A stretch of 64,000 nucleotides of DNA from Rhodoferax sp. (GTDB lineage Bacteria; Pseudomonadota; Gammaproteobacteria; Burkholderiales; Burkholderiaceae_C). Positions 33,935 through 41,587 of this stretch are shown piece by piece. Numbering within the stretch: position 1 is the stretch's first letter; each line of letters opens with the position of its first letter. Where the stretch lies: assembly GCA_030645355.1 (NCBI GenBank), contig JAUSNJ010000133.1, positions 1 to 64,000 of the forward strand. Reading direction: 5' to 3'. Both the position numbers and the translations under genes were made by a program. The notes under the pieces are model-generated. The model saw only the letters and a program-made list of their open reading frames with translations, did no database searches and was not told the DNA's origin.

Positions 33935-35395
33935 TCAAGGCTTGGGGGCCTTTTTAGGGCGACTCCACCCGGCAACGCTGGCCTGTTTGCCACGCGCAAT
34001 GCTCAAGGCGCCCGCAGGCGTATCTTTGGTCAGCGTTGAGCCTCCGCCCACCGTGCCACCAGCCCCCAGCGTGATGGGCGCGACCAGCACACAGTTGCTG
34101 CCCACATGCACATCGTCCTCGATCACCGTGCGGTGCTTGTTGGCCCCGTCGTAATTGGCGGTGATGCTGCCCGCACCAAAGTTCACCCGTGCGCCGACCG
34201 TGGCGTCGCCCAGGTAGGCCAGGTGGTTGGCCTTGGCACCCTGGGCCAGTGTCGAATTCTTGACCTCGACAAAATTGCCAATGTGCACCTCGGCCCCCAG
34301 ACGCGCACCGGGGCGCAGGCGGGCAAAGGGACCAATCAGGGCCCCGGGGCCGACCGTCACACCGAGCTCTTCGCCATCGATGTGGGTAAACGGGTGGATG
34401 ACGGCGCCCGCCTCGATGATGGCGTTGGCGATGACGCAGTTGGCGCCTATGGAAACCCCTTCGCCCAGATTCACCTGCCCCTCAAACACGCAGTTCACGT
34501 CGATGCTGACATCGCGAGCGCACAGCAGGTCGCCGCGCACATCGAAGCGCGCCGGGTCCGCCAGGCGCACGCCCTCTTCCATCAGCCGGTGGGCCTGCTG
34601 CAGTTGGTAGGCCCGCTCCAGCTGGGCGAGTTGCACCGGGCTGTTGACGCCGGCCACCTGCACGGCGTCATCGATTTTGTGGGCCACCACAGGCACGCCA
34701 TCGGCCACGGCAAATTTCACGATGTCGGTCAGGTAGTACTCACCCTGGGCATTCTGGTTGTCCAGCCGCGCCAGCCAGCGCTTGAGCGCCACTGCCGGCA
34801 CCGCCATGATGCCGCTGTAAATCTCGGTGATCGCCAACTCCGCCGGCGCAGCGTCCTTTTGCTCCACGATGGCCTGTACCGCACCATCGGCCCGGCCACC
34901 GCTGCGCACAATGCGCCCATAGCCGGTCGGGTTGTCCATCTCCAGGGTCAACAGGGCCAGCTTGTCGCCGGCGCAGGCCGTGATCAGGTGGAACAGCGTC
35001 GCCGCCCGGGTCAGCGGGACGTCCCCTGAGAGCACCACCACCACGCCGTCATCGGCCAGCACCGGCACCGCCTGCTGCACGGCGTGGCCGGTACCCAACT
35101 GCGGCTCCTGGCGCACAAAGCGTATGACAAATGGGTCTGTAGCCCCCGTATCCATTGCACAGGCTGCTTCTACTTCCATAGCACCATGACCGGTGATGAC
35201 CACCGCTTGCCGGGCCTGCAGGGCCCGTGCGGTGTCCAGCACGTGGCGCAACAGGGGCCGCCCTGCCAGGGGGTGCAACACCTTGGGCAGCATGCTCTTC
35301 ATGCGGGTACCTTTGCCCGCCGCCATAATGATCACATCCACGCTCTGATGCTCCTGCACCGTGTATTGAACCTGTAATTCGGAAGTCACCTGCAT
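33935..35395 (-). CDS. glmU: Bifunctional N-acetylglucosamine-1-phosphate uridyltransferase / glucosamine-1-phosphate acetyltransferase
   Basis: 486 residues. It makes UDP-GlcNAc, downstream of GlmS. The pyrophosphorylase domain opens with IIMAAGKGTRMKSMLPKVLH, and the left-handed beta-helix acetyltransferase has hexapeptide repeats through FARLRPGARLGAEVHIGNFV to the C-terminus. Start MQVTSELQ at 35395 shares the CATG tetranucleotide with the start of the divergent lipoprotein gene. A dispersed repeat copy at 35135-35184 encodes AMEVEAACAMDTGATDP, a stretch longer than I expect for the loop before LGTGHAV. Confidence 0.95.
   Translation of the reverse strand: MQVTSELQVQYTVQEHQSVDVIIMAAGKGTRMKSMLPKVLHPLAGRPLLRHVLDTARALQARQAVVITGHGAMEVEAACAMDTGATDPFVIRFVRQEPQLGTGHAVQQAVPVLADDGVVVVLSGDVPLTRAATLFHLITACAGDKLALLTLEMDNPTGYGRIVRSGGRADGAVQAIVEQKDAAPAELAITEIYSGIMAVPAVALKRWLARLDNQNAQGEYYLTDIVKFAVADGVPVVAHKIDDAVQVAGVNSPVQLAQLERAYQLQQAHRLMEEGVRLADPARFDVRGDLLCARDVSIDVNCVFEGQVNLGEGVSIGANCVIANAIIEAGAVIHPFTHIDGEELGVTVGPGALIGPFARLRPGARLGAEVHIGNFVEVKNSTLAQGAKANHLAYLGDATVGARVNFGAGSITANYDGANKHRTVIEDDVHVGSNCVLVAPITLGAGGTVGGGSTLTKDTPAGALSIARGKQASVAGWSRPKKAPKP
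35135..35184 (-). repeat. Dispersed repeat copy 5, inside glmU
   Basis: On the minus strand it reads GTGCTATGGAAGTAGAAGC...GATACGGGGGCTACAGACC, in sense with glmU and without breaking its frame. It is more diverged from the others (GGGGGCTA instead of GAGGGCTA). Confidence 0.55.
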
Positions 35396-36329
35396 GTCCC
35401 TTTCAATGCCTTCAATAGTGCGCTGGCTTGCGCTGTCACCGTGCATTATCGGTGCGCTGCTGGCCACGCTGATCCTGGGCGGATGCAGCGCCGTGCGTCT
35501 GGGCTACAACAGCAGCCCGACCCTGGCCTACTGGTGGCTGGACAGCTACTTCGATTTTGATGACCAACAAAGCCTGCGCGTGCGCAACGACCTGCAGGCC
35601 GTGCAGGACTGGCACCGCAAGGAAGAGCTGCCTCTGCTGGTGCAGACACTCCAGGACCTGCAAGCCATGGCGCCCAAACCCGTCACCACGGCGCAGGTGT
35701 GCCAACTGGTGAGTGGCCTGCAAACCCGCGTGCAGGCCACGCTGGACCGCGTCACGCCGACCATTGCGGCCATCGCACCCACGCTGCAGGCCGCACAACT
35801 GGAACACATCTCGCGCGAGTTCGAACAACGCAACCGCAAATGGCGCGAGGAGTGGATAGTCGGCACGCTGGCCGAGCGCACCGACCGGCGCGTCAAGCAG
35901 ATTGTGGAACGTGCTGAATCCTTCTACGGCACGCTGGAGCCGGCTCAGCTGGCCATCGTCCGCAGGCATGTGGAGACGTCCAGCTTCAACGGCCCGCGCC
36001 AGTACAAGGAGAAGCAACGGCGCCACCAGGACGCCATGCAGGTGCTGAAAGAACTGGGCGCCATCCGGTTTCCCGCAAACCAGGCCACCGCCGCCATTCG
36101 CGGCCTGCTGGAGCGCAGCCTGAATGCCCCGGACCCGGCATACCGACAGTACATTGACCGTCTGACCAACGAGAGTTGCGCCGCCATGGCAGCCTTGCAC
36201 AACAGCAGCAGCGCGGATCAGCGTAATTTCCTGGTGCAAAACCTGCGCGGCTACGAGGCCGACGCCCGCGCCCTGGCCAGCCAAAGTACGGACGCCCCGG
36301 CACCCGAACCATCCCCCACCCCGTTTTGA
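35394..36329 (+). CDS. Putative lipoprotein (DUF6279-like)
   Basis: 311 residues. The N-terminus LSPCIIGALLATLILGGCSA is a lipoprotein signal with lipobox LGGC (Cys31). The mature part begins VRLGYNSSPTLAYWWLDSYFDFDDQQ and is otherwise helical and charged. I recall this pattern from the DUF6279 lipoproteins, function unknown. The first ATG at 35394 overlaps the glmU start codon; the next in-frame ATG at 35406 is equally possible. It leads a three-gene run with the TfoX-domain and CHAP-like genes at 6- and 4-base gaps. Confidence 0.78.
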   Translation: MSLSMPSIVRWLALSPCIIGALLATLILGGCSAVRLGYNSSPTLAYWWLDSYFDFDDQQSLRVRNDLQAVQDWHRKEELPLLVQTLQDLQAMAPKPVTTAQVCQLVSGLQTRVQATLDRVTPTIAAIAPTLQAAQLEHISREFEQRNRKWREEWIVGTLAERTDRRVKQIVERAESFYGTLEPAQLAIVRRHVETSSFNGPRQYKEKQRRHQDAMQVLKELGAIRFPANQATAAIRGLLERSLNAPDPAYRQYIDRLTNESCAAMAALHNSSSADQRNFLVQNLRGYEADARALASQSTDAPAPEPSPTPF

Positions 36330-36335
36330 TCCACC

Positions 36336-36776
36336 ATGGCACCTGCACACTCTGAATTTGCCCACTACTGCTGCGAACTGTTGGCCAGCACCGGTCCCTG
36401 CACCGCCAAACGCATGTTTGGCGGCTGGGGCATCAGCACCGACGGGCTGACTATCGCCATCATTGCCGACTTGGGTCGTGGCGAAAAGCTGTGGCTCAAG
36501 GCCAGTGACGACAGCCGAGCCCAATGGGAGGCCGCCGGCTGTGAGCGTTTTTCCTACGCGTCCACCAAGGACGGCGAGACCGTGTCGCGCGGCATGAACT
36601 ACTACAGCGCCCCGGAAGAAGCCATGGACTCCGCACATGCCATGGCGCCATGGGCGCGCCTGGCTCTGCAAGCGGCCCTGAGCGCCAAGGCGGCCAAGCC
36701 GGTTCGTTCCACGAAGCCCCGCAAAGCCGAAGCCAAACCCCGGTCCCTCAAAACCGGAAAGTTGAAGCCCCGGTAG
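36336..36776 (+). CDS. TfoX N-terminal domain protein
   Basis: 146 residues. Residues about 1-105 match the TfoX_N fold (KRMFGGWGISTDGLTIAIIA, GEKLWLKASDDSRAQWEAAG, SRGMNYYSAPEEAMD), and the C-terminus is a Lys/Ala/Pro-rich basic tail (KAAKPVRSTKPRKAEAKPRS). Full TfoX/Sxy activates competence genes, but stand-alone TfoX_N proteins have no established role. It lies six bases after the lipoprotein gene and four before the next gene, so is probably co-transcribed. Confidence 0.85.
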   Translation: MAPAHSEFAHYCCELLASTGPCTAKRMFGGWGISTDGLTIAIIADLGRGEKLWLKASDDSRAQWEAAGCERFSYASTKDGETVSRGMNYYSAPEEAMDSAHAMAPWARLALQAALSAKAAKPVRSTKPRKAEAKPRSLKTGKLKPR

Positions 36777-36780
36777 CGCC

Positions 36781-37224
36781 ATGCCCAGTCCCGCGCATCC
36801 CGCCCCCTGGATGGACGCCGCCTTTGCCGAGATCGGCGTCAGCACCTACCCGCCGGGCAACAGCAACCCGCGGATCACGCAATACCACGCCCACACCAAC
36901 ATCGCCGGATACGACGACAAGGCGTCGTGGTGTTCGTCATTTGTCAACTGGTCGCTGGCCCAGGCGGGCATTGTTGGCACCGGCTCCGCGCTGGCGCGGT
37001 CGTGGCTGGACTGGGGCGACGTCCTCGACGCACCGCGGGTGGGCTGCATTGTGGTCCTGTCACGCGACGACCCAATGGGCTGGAAAGGCCACGTGGGATT
37101 CTTTCTCCGCGCGGACGAAGAGAACCTTCATCTGCTGGGGGGCAACCAGCTGGAACAGGTGCGCGCGCACTTCTATCCCCGGGCGAACCTGCTGGGCTAT
37201 CGATGGCCAGTGCAGATGGGGTGA
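36781..37224 (+). CDS. CHAP/NlpC-P60-like protein (TIGR02594 type)
   Basis: 147 residues. The pattern SWCSSFVNWSLAQAG (catalytic Cys), GCIVVLSRDDP, KGHVGFFLRADEENLHLLGGNQ (catalytic His and the GGNQ turn) is that of the TIGR02594 group of cysteine peptidase-like domains that are often linked to peptidoglycan or phage functions. No signal peptide is visible, so if it cleaves cell wall it needs another exit route. It abuts the convergent LysR gene (one base between stops). Confidence 0.8.
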   Translation: MPSPAHPAPWMDAAFAEIGVSTYPPGNSNPRITQYHAHTNIAGYDDKASWCSSFVNWSLAQAGIVGTGSALARSWLDWGDVLDAPRVGCIVVLSRDDPMGWKGHVGFFLRADEENLHLLGGNQLEQVRAHFYPRANLLGYRWPVQMG

Positions 37225-37225
37225 T

Positions 37226-38116
37226 TTACCAGGGCAGCTTGGCGAACCGCTCCACCAGAAAGTCCAGCAAGGCCCGCACCGCGGGCGACAAATGCTTGCG
37301 TGAGGGATACAGCGCATAGATCGCCATATCAGGCGGCTTCCACTCGGGCAGCACCATTTGCAAACTGCCATCCAGCAGATACGGGTTTGCCAGGTAGGTG
37401 GGCTGCAGCGCGATGCCGCCGCCCGCCAGTGCGGCGCGCAGCAAGGCAGTGGCCTCGTTGGCGCTGAAGTGGCTGGCCACGCTGACCTGGGTTTGCTCAT
37501 CACCCCGATTCAGCTTCCACACACTCTTGCCAAAGTTGGCATAGCTCAAACAGCGGTGCGTGGTCAGGTCTGCCGGGACCTGCGGCGCCCCGTGATCGGC
37601 CAGGTAAGCCGGTGAGGCTACCAGCACCGAGGCGCAGGGTGCCAGTACCCGCCCGATCAGCATGGGGTCCGGCTCGGCGCTGATGCGAATCGCCAGGTCA
37701 ATGCGTGCCTCCACCAGATTCAACGCGCCTTCGCTGGCGTTCAGATCGACCTTGAGTTGCGGGTGCAACTTTAAAAAGTCAACCACCGCCGCCGCCATCT
37801 GCGCATAGGCCAGGGACATGCTGCAGGTGATGCGCAACTGCCCGCGTAACGCATCGCTGCGGCTGGCGGTTTCTTCCTCGACGTTCTCCATCAGCGCCAG
37901 CATCTGCTGGCTGCGGCGCAAGCAGCTCTCACCCGCGTCGGTCAGCGTCACGCTGCGGGTGGTGCGCTGCAACAGGCGTGCGCCCAGCCACTGCTCCAGT
38001 TCACCCACGTAGCGCGTCACCATGGCACGCGACATGTCCAGCTTGTCAGCCGTGGCGCTGAAGCTGGCGCTGTGGGCCACCTCCACAAACACCTGCATCG
38101 CGGTCAATCTGTCCAT
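37226..38116 (-). CDS. LysR-family transcriptional regulator
   Basis: 296 residues with the N-terminal helix-turn-helix AMQVFVEVAHSASFSATADK and TRSVTLTDAG wing, then an effector domain starting at RGQLRITCSM. The DRLTAMQVFVEV opening is typical of the large CrgA/PecT-like subgroup. It is divergent from the MBL-fold gene over 123 AT-richer bases (38117-38239), which makes the MBL/DsbA pair its likely target. Confidence 0.92.
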   Translation of the reverse strand: MDRLTAMQVFVEVAHSASFSATADKLDMSRAMVTRYVGELEQWLGARLLQRTTRSVTLTDAGESCLRRSQQMLALMENVEEETASRSDALRGQLRITCSMSLAYAQMAAAVVDFLKLHPQLKVDLNASEGALNLVEARIDLAIRISAEPDPMLIGRVLAPCASVLVASPAYLADHGAPQVPADLTTHRCLSYANFGKSVWKLNRGDEQTQVSVASHFSANEATALLRAALAGGGIALQPTYLANPYLLDGSLQMVLPEWKPPDMAIYALYPSRKHLSPAVRALLDFLVERFAKLPW

Positions 38117-38239
38117 GATTTGCTCATTTTATGAAACAGTAATGCGCGAATTATCGGGTTTATCTGTTCGGATATTGAAACTAAAGTTCACCACATCGCT
38201 AACGAGCGTCCTCTTAAACAAACCCACAGGAGCTTTCCC

Positions 38240-39103
38240 ATGATCCGCACCACCGTTATCGCCGCCTCCCTGGCCATTGCCTTCACCGCCCAAGCCGCCC
38301 AGCCGCTGACCGTCAAGGTCTACAACGCGGGTGCCGCCAGCTTCAACGTCAACTCCACGCTGGTCTACGGCGAGAAAGAAGCCATGGTGATCGATGCGGG
38401 CTTTACCCGTGCCGATGCCCTGCGCATTGCCGCCAATGTGCTCGACAGTGGAAAGCAGCTCACCACCATCTACGTGAGCCAGGCCGACCCCGACTACTAC
38501 TTTGGCGTCGAGACTCTGAAAGAGGTCTTCCCCCAGGCCGACGTGGTCACCACGCCCGCCGTGCTGGAAAAACTTCAGACCAAGCTGGCAGGCAAGGTGG
38601 CGTTCTGGGGCCCCAAGATGGGTGCCAACGCACCGCGCAAACCGGTGGTGCCCCGTGCGCTGGAAGGCAACACCCTGACGCTCGAAGGCCAGACGATTGA
38701 GATCCGTGGCACCCAAGGCCCACTGGCACACCGCCCCTATGCCTGGATTCCGTCCATTAGGACCATCGCCGGCAACATCGGCGTGTTTGGCAACATGCAC
38801 GTGTGGACGGCGGACACGCAAACCCCGGCCCTGCGCGCCGCCTGGGTGGCGCAGCTGGACGAGATGGCTGCACTCCAGCCCGCCCTGGTGGTGCCCAGCC
38901 ATATGTCGGCAGGCACGGCACTGGATGCCAGCGCGATCCGCTTCACCAAGGACTATCTGCAATCCTTCGAGAAGAACCTGGCCGCCAACAAAACCAGCGC
39001 CACGTTGATCGGCGCCATGAAGCAGTCCTACCCCCAGGTGACCGATGGCGCGATGTCGCTGGATATCGGTGCCAAGGTCAATACGGGCGAAATGAAGTGG
39101 TAA
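38240..39103 (+). CDS. Exported MBL-fold protein lacking the canonical metal motif
   Basis: 287 residues with a signal peptide (MIRTTVIAASLAIAFTAQAA). The fold follows the metallo-beta-lactamase pattern (NSTLVYGEKEAMVIDAGFTR, then the strand TIYVSQADPDYYFGVETLKE), but where HxHxDH should stand it reads S-Q-A-D-P-D, and the later His of the metal site is seen only as VVPSHM. It is therefore unlikely to bind two zinc ions in the usual way. A DsbA-like gene follows 26 bases later; LysR is divergent. Confidence 0.78.
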   Translation: MIRTTVIAASLAIAFTAQAAQPLTVKVYNAGAASFNVNSTLVYGEKEAMVIDAGFTRADALRIAANVLDSGKQLTTIYVSQADPDYYFGVETLKEVFPQADVVTTPAVLEKLQTKLAGKVAFWGPKMGANAPRKPVVPRALEGNTLTLEGQTIEIRGTQGPLAHRPYAWIPSIRTIAGNIGVFGNMHVWTADTQTPALRAAWVAQLDEMAALQPALVVPSHMSAGTALDASAIRFTKDYLQSFEKNLAANKTSATLIGAMKQSYPQVTDGAMSLDIGAKVNTGEMKW

Positions 39104-39129
39104 GGATGAATCGGGAAGAAGGCAGCACC

Positions 39130-39768
39130 ATGCGCAGCACCGTTACGTATCTCTTCGACCCCTTGTGCGGCTGGTGCTACGGTGCGTCACCCGTGATCCA
39201 GCAACTGGGGCAGCAAGCCAACATTCAATTGGAACTGGCCCCCTCCGGTTTGTTTGCGGGCGGTGGGCGCACCATGGATGCCGCGTTTGCGGACTATGCC
39301 TGGTCCAACGACGTGCGCATTGCCAAGCTGACTGGCCAGCGCTTCACCGAGGCCTACCGCAGCAACGTGCTGGGCCGCCTCGACAACCGCTTTGACTCGG
39401 CCGCCATGACGCTGGCGCTCACCGCCGTGTCCTTGTCAGACCCGCAGCGCGAGCTGGAAACGCTGAAGACATTGCAGGAGGCGCGCTACGTGCAGGGGCT
39501 GGACACCTGCAGCGGTTCGGTGGTCGAAACGCTGCTGCGCGACCTGGGTCTGGCCGCTGCTGCCGACCGCCTGGCAACTGCCGATGCAGTACTAATGGCT
39601 ACCAACGCGGCGCGCATCCAAAATGCGCGGGGCCTGATGCAGACCTTTGGTGCGCAAGGTGTACCCGCCCTGGTGGTCAGCGACGGCAAGGGCAGTCGGC
39701 TGTTGAGCGGCAATGCACTGTATGGCAACTTCGACAACCTGCTCGGTCTGATTGCTGTTGCGGCCTGA
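39130..39768 (+). CDS. DsbA-family thioredoxin-fold protein
   Basis: 212 residues. FDPLCGWCYGASP holds a CGWC redox motif at the N-terminus of the fold, and VPALVVSDGKG supplies the cis-proline; the intervening helical domain is of the FrnE/2-hydroxychromene-isomerase type. No signal peptide, so it acts in the cytoplasm. Start at 39130 has GAAGAAGG nine bases upstream; an in-frame ATG at 39106 is possible. It probably forms a unit with the MBL-fold gene. Confidence 0.85.
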   Translation: MRSTVTYLFDPLCGWCYGASPVIQQLGQQANIQLELAPSGLFAGGGRTMDAAFADYAWSNDVRIAKLTGQRFTEAYRSNVLGRLDNRFDSAAMTLALTAVSLSDPQRELETLKTLQEARYVQGLDTCSGSVVETLLRDLGLAAAADRLATADAVLMATNAARIQNARGLMQTFGAQGVPALVVSDGKGSRLLSGNALYGNFDNLLGLIAVAA

Positions 39769-39812
39769 ACATCGCTGTGGAACCTGTAGCACACGAACAG
39801 AAGGAGCTTGCC

Positions 39813-40064
39813 ATGACCATGCTTCGCCAAGTCCTGGTGCATCTGCGCGCGGGGCGCTGGACCCAGGCGCACAACCTGGTGCAGAGCGACGACTCGCTCT
39901 TGGGCGCATGGTTGCACGGCATCGTGCACATCCAGGAGGGCGATCTGGAAGATGCCGAGTACTGGTACGACAAGGCCAACCGGCACTTCCGCAGCCGTGG
40001 CAGCTTGGACGAAGAGCTGGAGCGCTTCGAAGCCGCGTTGCAGCTGGGCGATGACCCGACCTAG
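39813..40064 (+). CDS. Small hypothetical helical protein
   Basis: 83 residues with a strong AAGGAG site at a six-base spacing. MLRQVLVHLRAGRWTQAHNL and HIQEGDLEDAEYWYDKANRH look like two helix-turn-helix pairs of TPR/Sel1 type. It has no signal or membrane segment. It follows the DsbA-family gene by 44 bases and overlaps the convergent hydrolase stop by four bases. Function unknown. Confidence 0.75.
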   Translation: MTMLRQVLVHLRAGRWTQAHNLVQSDDSLLGAWLHGIVHIQEGDLEDAEYWYDKANRHFRSRGSLDEELERFEAALQLGDDPT

Positions 40065-40828
40065 CTGACGTGGTGCCTTGACTCTGGCAAGGTCGTTACA
40101 TTTGCGCTGTGCGACGCAATGCCCAGGATGGCATCTGCGAGCTCCTGCGACCGTGAGAAATAGGCCGAGTGGCTCGCATCGATGGTGGAAACCGTCTGAC
40201 ACGGAGAGTTTGCAACCATGGCGCGCTGGAGTGCTATGGACACCGCCCGGTCTTGCGTGAGCTCGATGTAGTGGCGCGGCACGCTGCCATACCGGGCATC
40301 CGTGAGCCGCAAACGCGTCATTGCGGGCAACGAGGGCTCCGGTGTCAGAAGGCTGCGTGCAAGCTCTACATCGGCATGGCTACAGTCCGCGTACAGGGCC
40401 GACCGGTAGGCCTCTTCTGCCAGGCTGTCCGTCAGCGCCATCTTGTTGACGCGGATGTTCGGCCGCACCAGAGAGTCTGTATCTTTCTTGAAGTAGTCGG
40501 CAACCCGCTCGTTATTGCGCAGCATATAGGCGGCAAGGTAAGCCGTACCGTACAGTGCGTGCGGACGCATCTCCGCAAAGGTGGATGCAACGATGCCGCC
40601 GCGGCTGTGCGCGACCATCAGCGCGGGATCCTCCAACCCGTCCAGAATCGCGCACACATGCGAGGCCATGGTGCTCAGCCGGGTGCGGCCCCGCGCAACG
40701 CGCCAGTTGCGTCCGTGAGCCGGAAGATCGGGAACGTGGACGCGGTGGCCCGATGCCAGCAGATGCGGCGCCACCTTGTGCCAGCACCAGGCGCCGTGCC
40801 AGCTACCGTGGAGAAGAATGATGTTCAT
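40061..40828 (-). CDS. Alpha/beta-hydrolase (methylesterase-like)
   Basis: 255 residues from MNIILLHGSWHGAWCWHKV. The oxyanion HGSWHG, nucleophile elbow VAHSRGG and C-terminal histidine DASHSAYF fit the small esterase/hydroxynitrile-lyase branch of alpha/beta hydrolases. It is cytoplasmic. ATG 40828 preferred over a GTG 15 bases upstream because LLHGSWHG is normally near the start. The substrate is not predictable. It is divergent from the cytochrome c gene with a 241-base gap. Confidence 0.85.
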   Translation of the reverse strand: MNIILLHGSWHGAWCWHKVAPHLLASGHRVHVPDLPAHGRNWRVARGRTRLSTMASHVCAILDGLEDPALMVAHSRGGIVASTFAEMRPHALYGTAYLAAYMLRNNERVADYFKKDTDSLVRPNIRVNKMALTDSLAEEAYRSALYADCSHADVELARSLLTPEPSLPAMTRLRLTDARYGSVPRHYIELTQDRAVSIALQRAMVANSPCQTVSTIDASHSAYFSRSQELADAILGIASHSANVTTLPESRHHVS

Positions 40829-40979
40829 GGGAATGCGCCTCACGTTTGTTCAAATGCTGTACCAAAGCGGTATGCACTGGAGCGTACGAGAGGCTCACCG
40901 GAAAGTCTGGCCACATTCGGACCTGTGATTGCAGCAGATGCGTTCTATTGCCGGGTTGGGCGACAAACCACCCAAAAAA

Positions 40980-40993
40980 CTGATTTGCGTCAA
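40980..40993 (+). promoter_or_regulatory. Candidate FNR/CRP-type box upstream of cytochrome c gene
   Basis: CTGAT-TTGC-GTCAA differs from the FNR consensus TTGAT-N4-ATCAA at two outer positions and keeps the TGA-N6-TCA core. Its centre is about 83 bases before the cytochrome start, leaving room for a class II promoter. Sequence similarity only. Confidence 0.4.
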
Positions 40994-41069
40994 GACCGCT
41001 GCCCTTGCCAATGTCCACAATGGGCTGTACAAGGTGGAATCGTCCGACAAAACGCAGAGAGGCAAAACC

Positions 41070-41576
41070 ATGAAGAATCTCAAAACCCATGCACTGCATC
41101 GGTGGAGCGTGCTGTGCGGCAGTGCGCTGGTATCGGCCCTGCTGCTGCCCGGCTGCAGCGTGGAGGTGCAAAACCTACAACCTGCCCAGGAACTCAAACA
41201 CCAGGCACAACCGGCCGGTTCGGTCTACACCGGTTGGCGTGTGTTTCAGGACAAATGCGCCAGTTGCCACGGACCCGCGGCGGTTGGCACGACGGGCGGC
41301 CCCGACCTGCTGCCCCGCGTGCGGGAGATGGGTTCCCGCCAGTTTGTGGACCTGGTCCTCAAACGCTATGACTGGAATTTGGGGCCCGCGCAACCCGGCA
41401 AGAACACGGCCGCATGGGATGCCCTGGTCGACGACGTGGTGCAGCGCAAGGCCTATATGCTGAGCATGCCAGCCTGGCAGGGCGAACCCCAGGTGAATGC
41501 CCATATCGCCGATCTCTACGCCTATCTGTCGGCGCGCGCGCAAGGGCTGCAGGGCCCGGACCGGCCGGCGCAATAG
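41070..41576 (+). CDS. c-type cytochrome lipoprotein
   Basis: 168 residues. The signal ends at a lipobox (LLLPGCS, Cys near 28), so the protein should be lipid-anchored in the periplasm. One haem site CASCHGP is near residue 67 in the mature domain (FQDKCASCHGPAAVGTTGGP), with a possible axial Met in YMLSMPAW. It has an AGAGAGG ribosome site. The frame extends upstream to 40929 but without signal-like sequence. A candidate FNR box suggests oxygen control. Confidence 0.85.
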   Translation: MKNLKTHALHRWSVLCGSALVSALLLPGCSVEVQNLQPAQELKHQAQPAGSVYTGWRVFQDKCASCHGPAAVGTTGGPDLLPRVREMGSRQFVDLVLKRYDWNLGPAQPGKNTAAWDALVDDVVQRKAYMLSMPAWQGEPQVNAHIADLYAYLSARAQGLQGPDRPAQ

Positions 41577-41587
41577 CCTGCAAGAGA

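Noticed and set aside
39585-39650. Possible tenth copy of the dispersed repeat in the DsbA-family gene
   Set aside because: GTACTAATGGCTACC and GCGGGGCCTG only weakly match the skeleton and the encoded residues are normal for the family.
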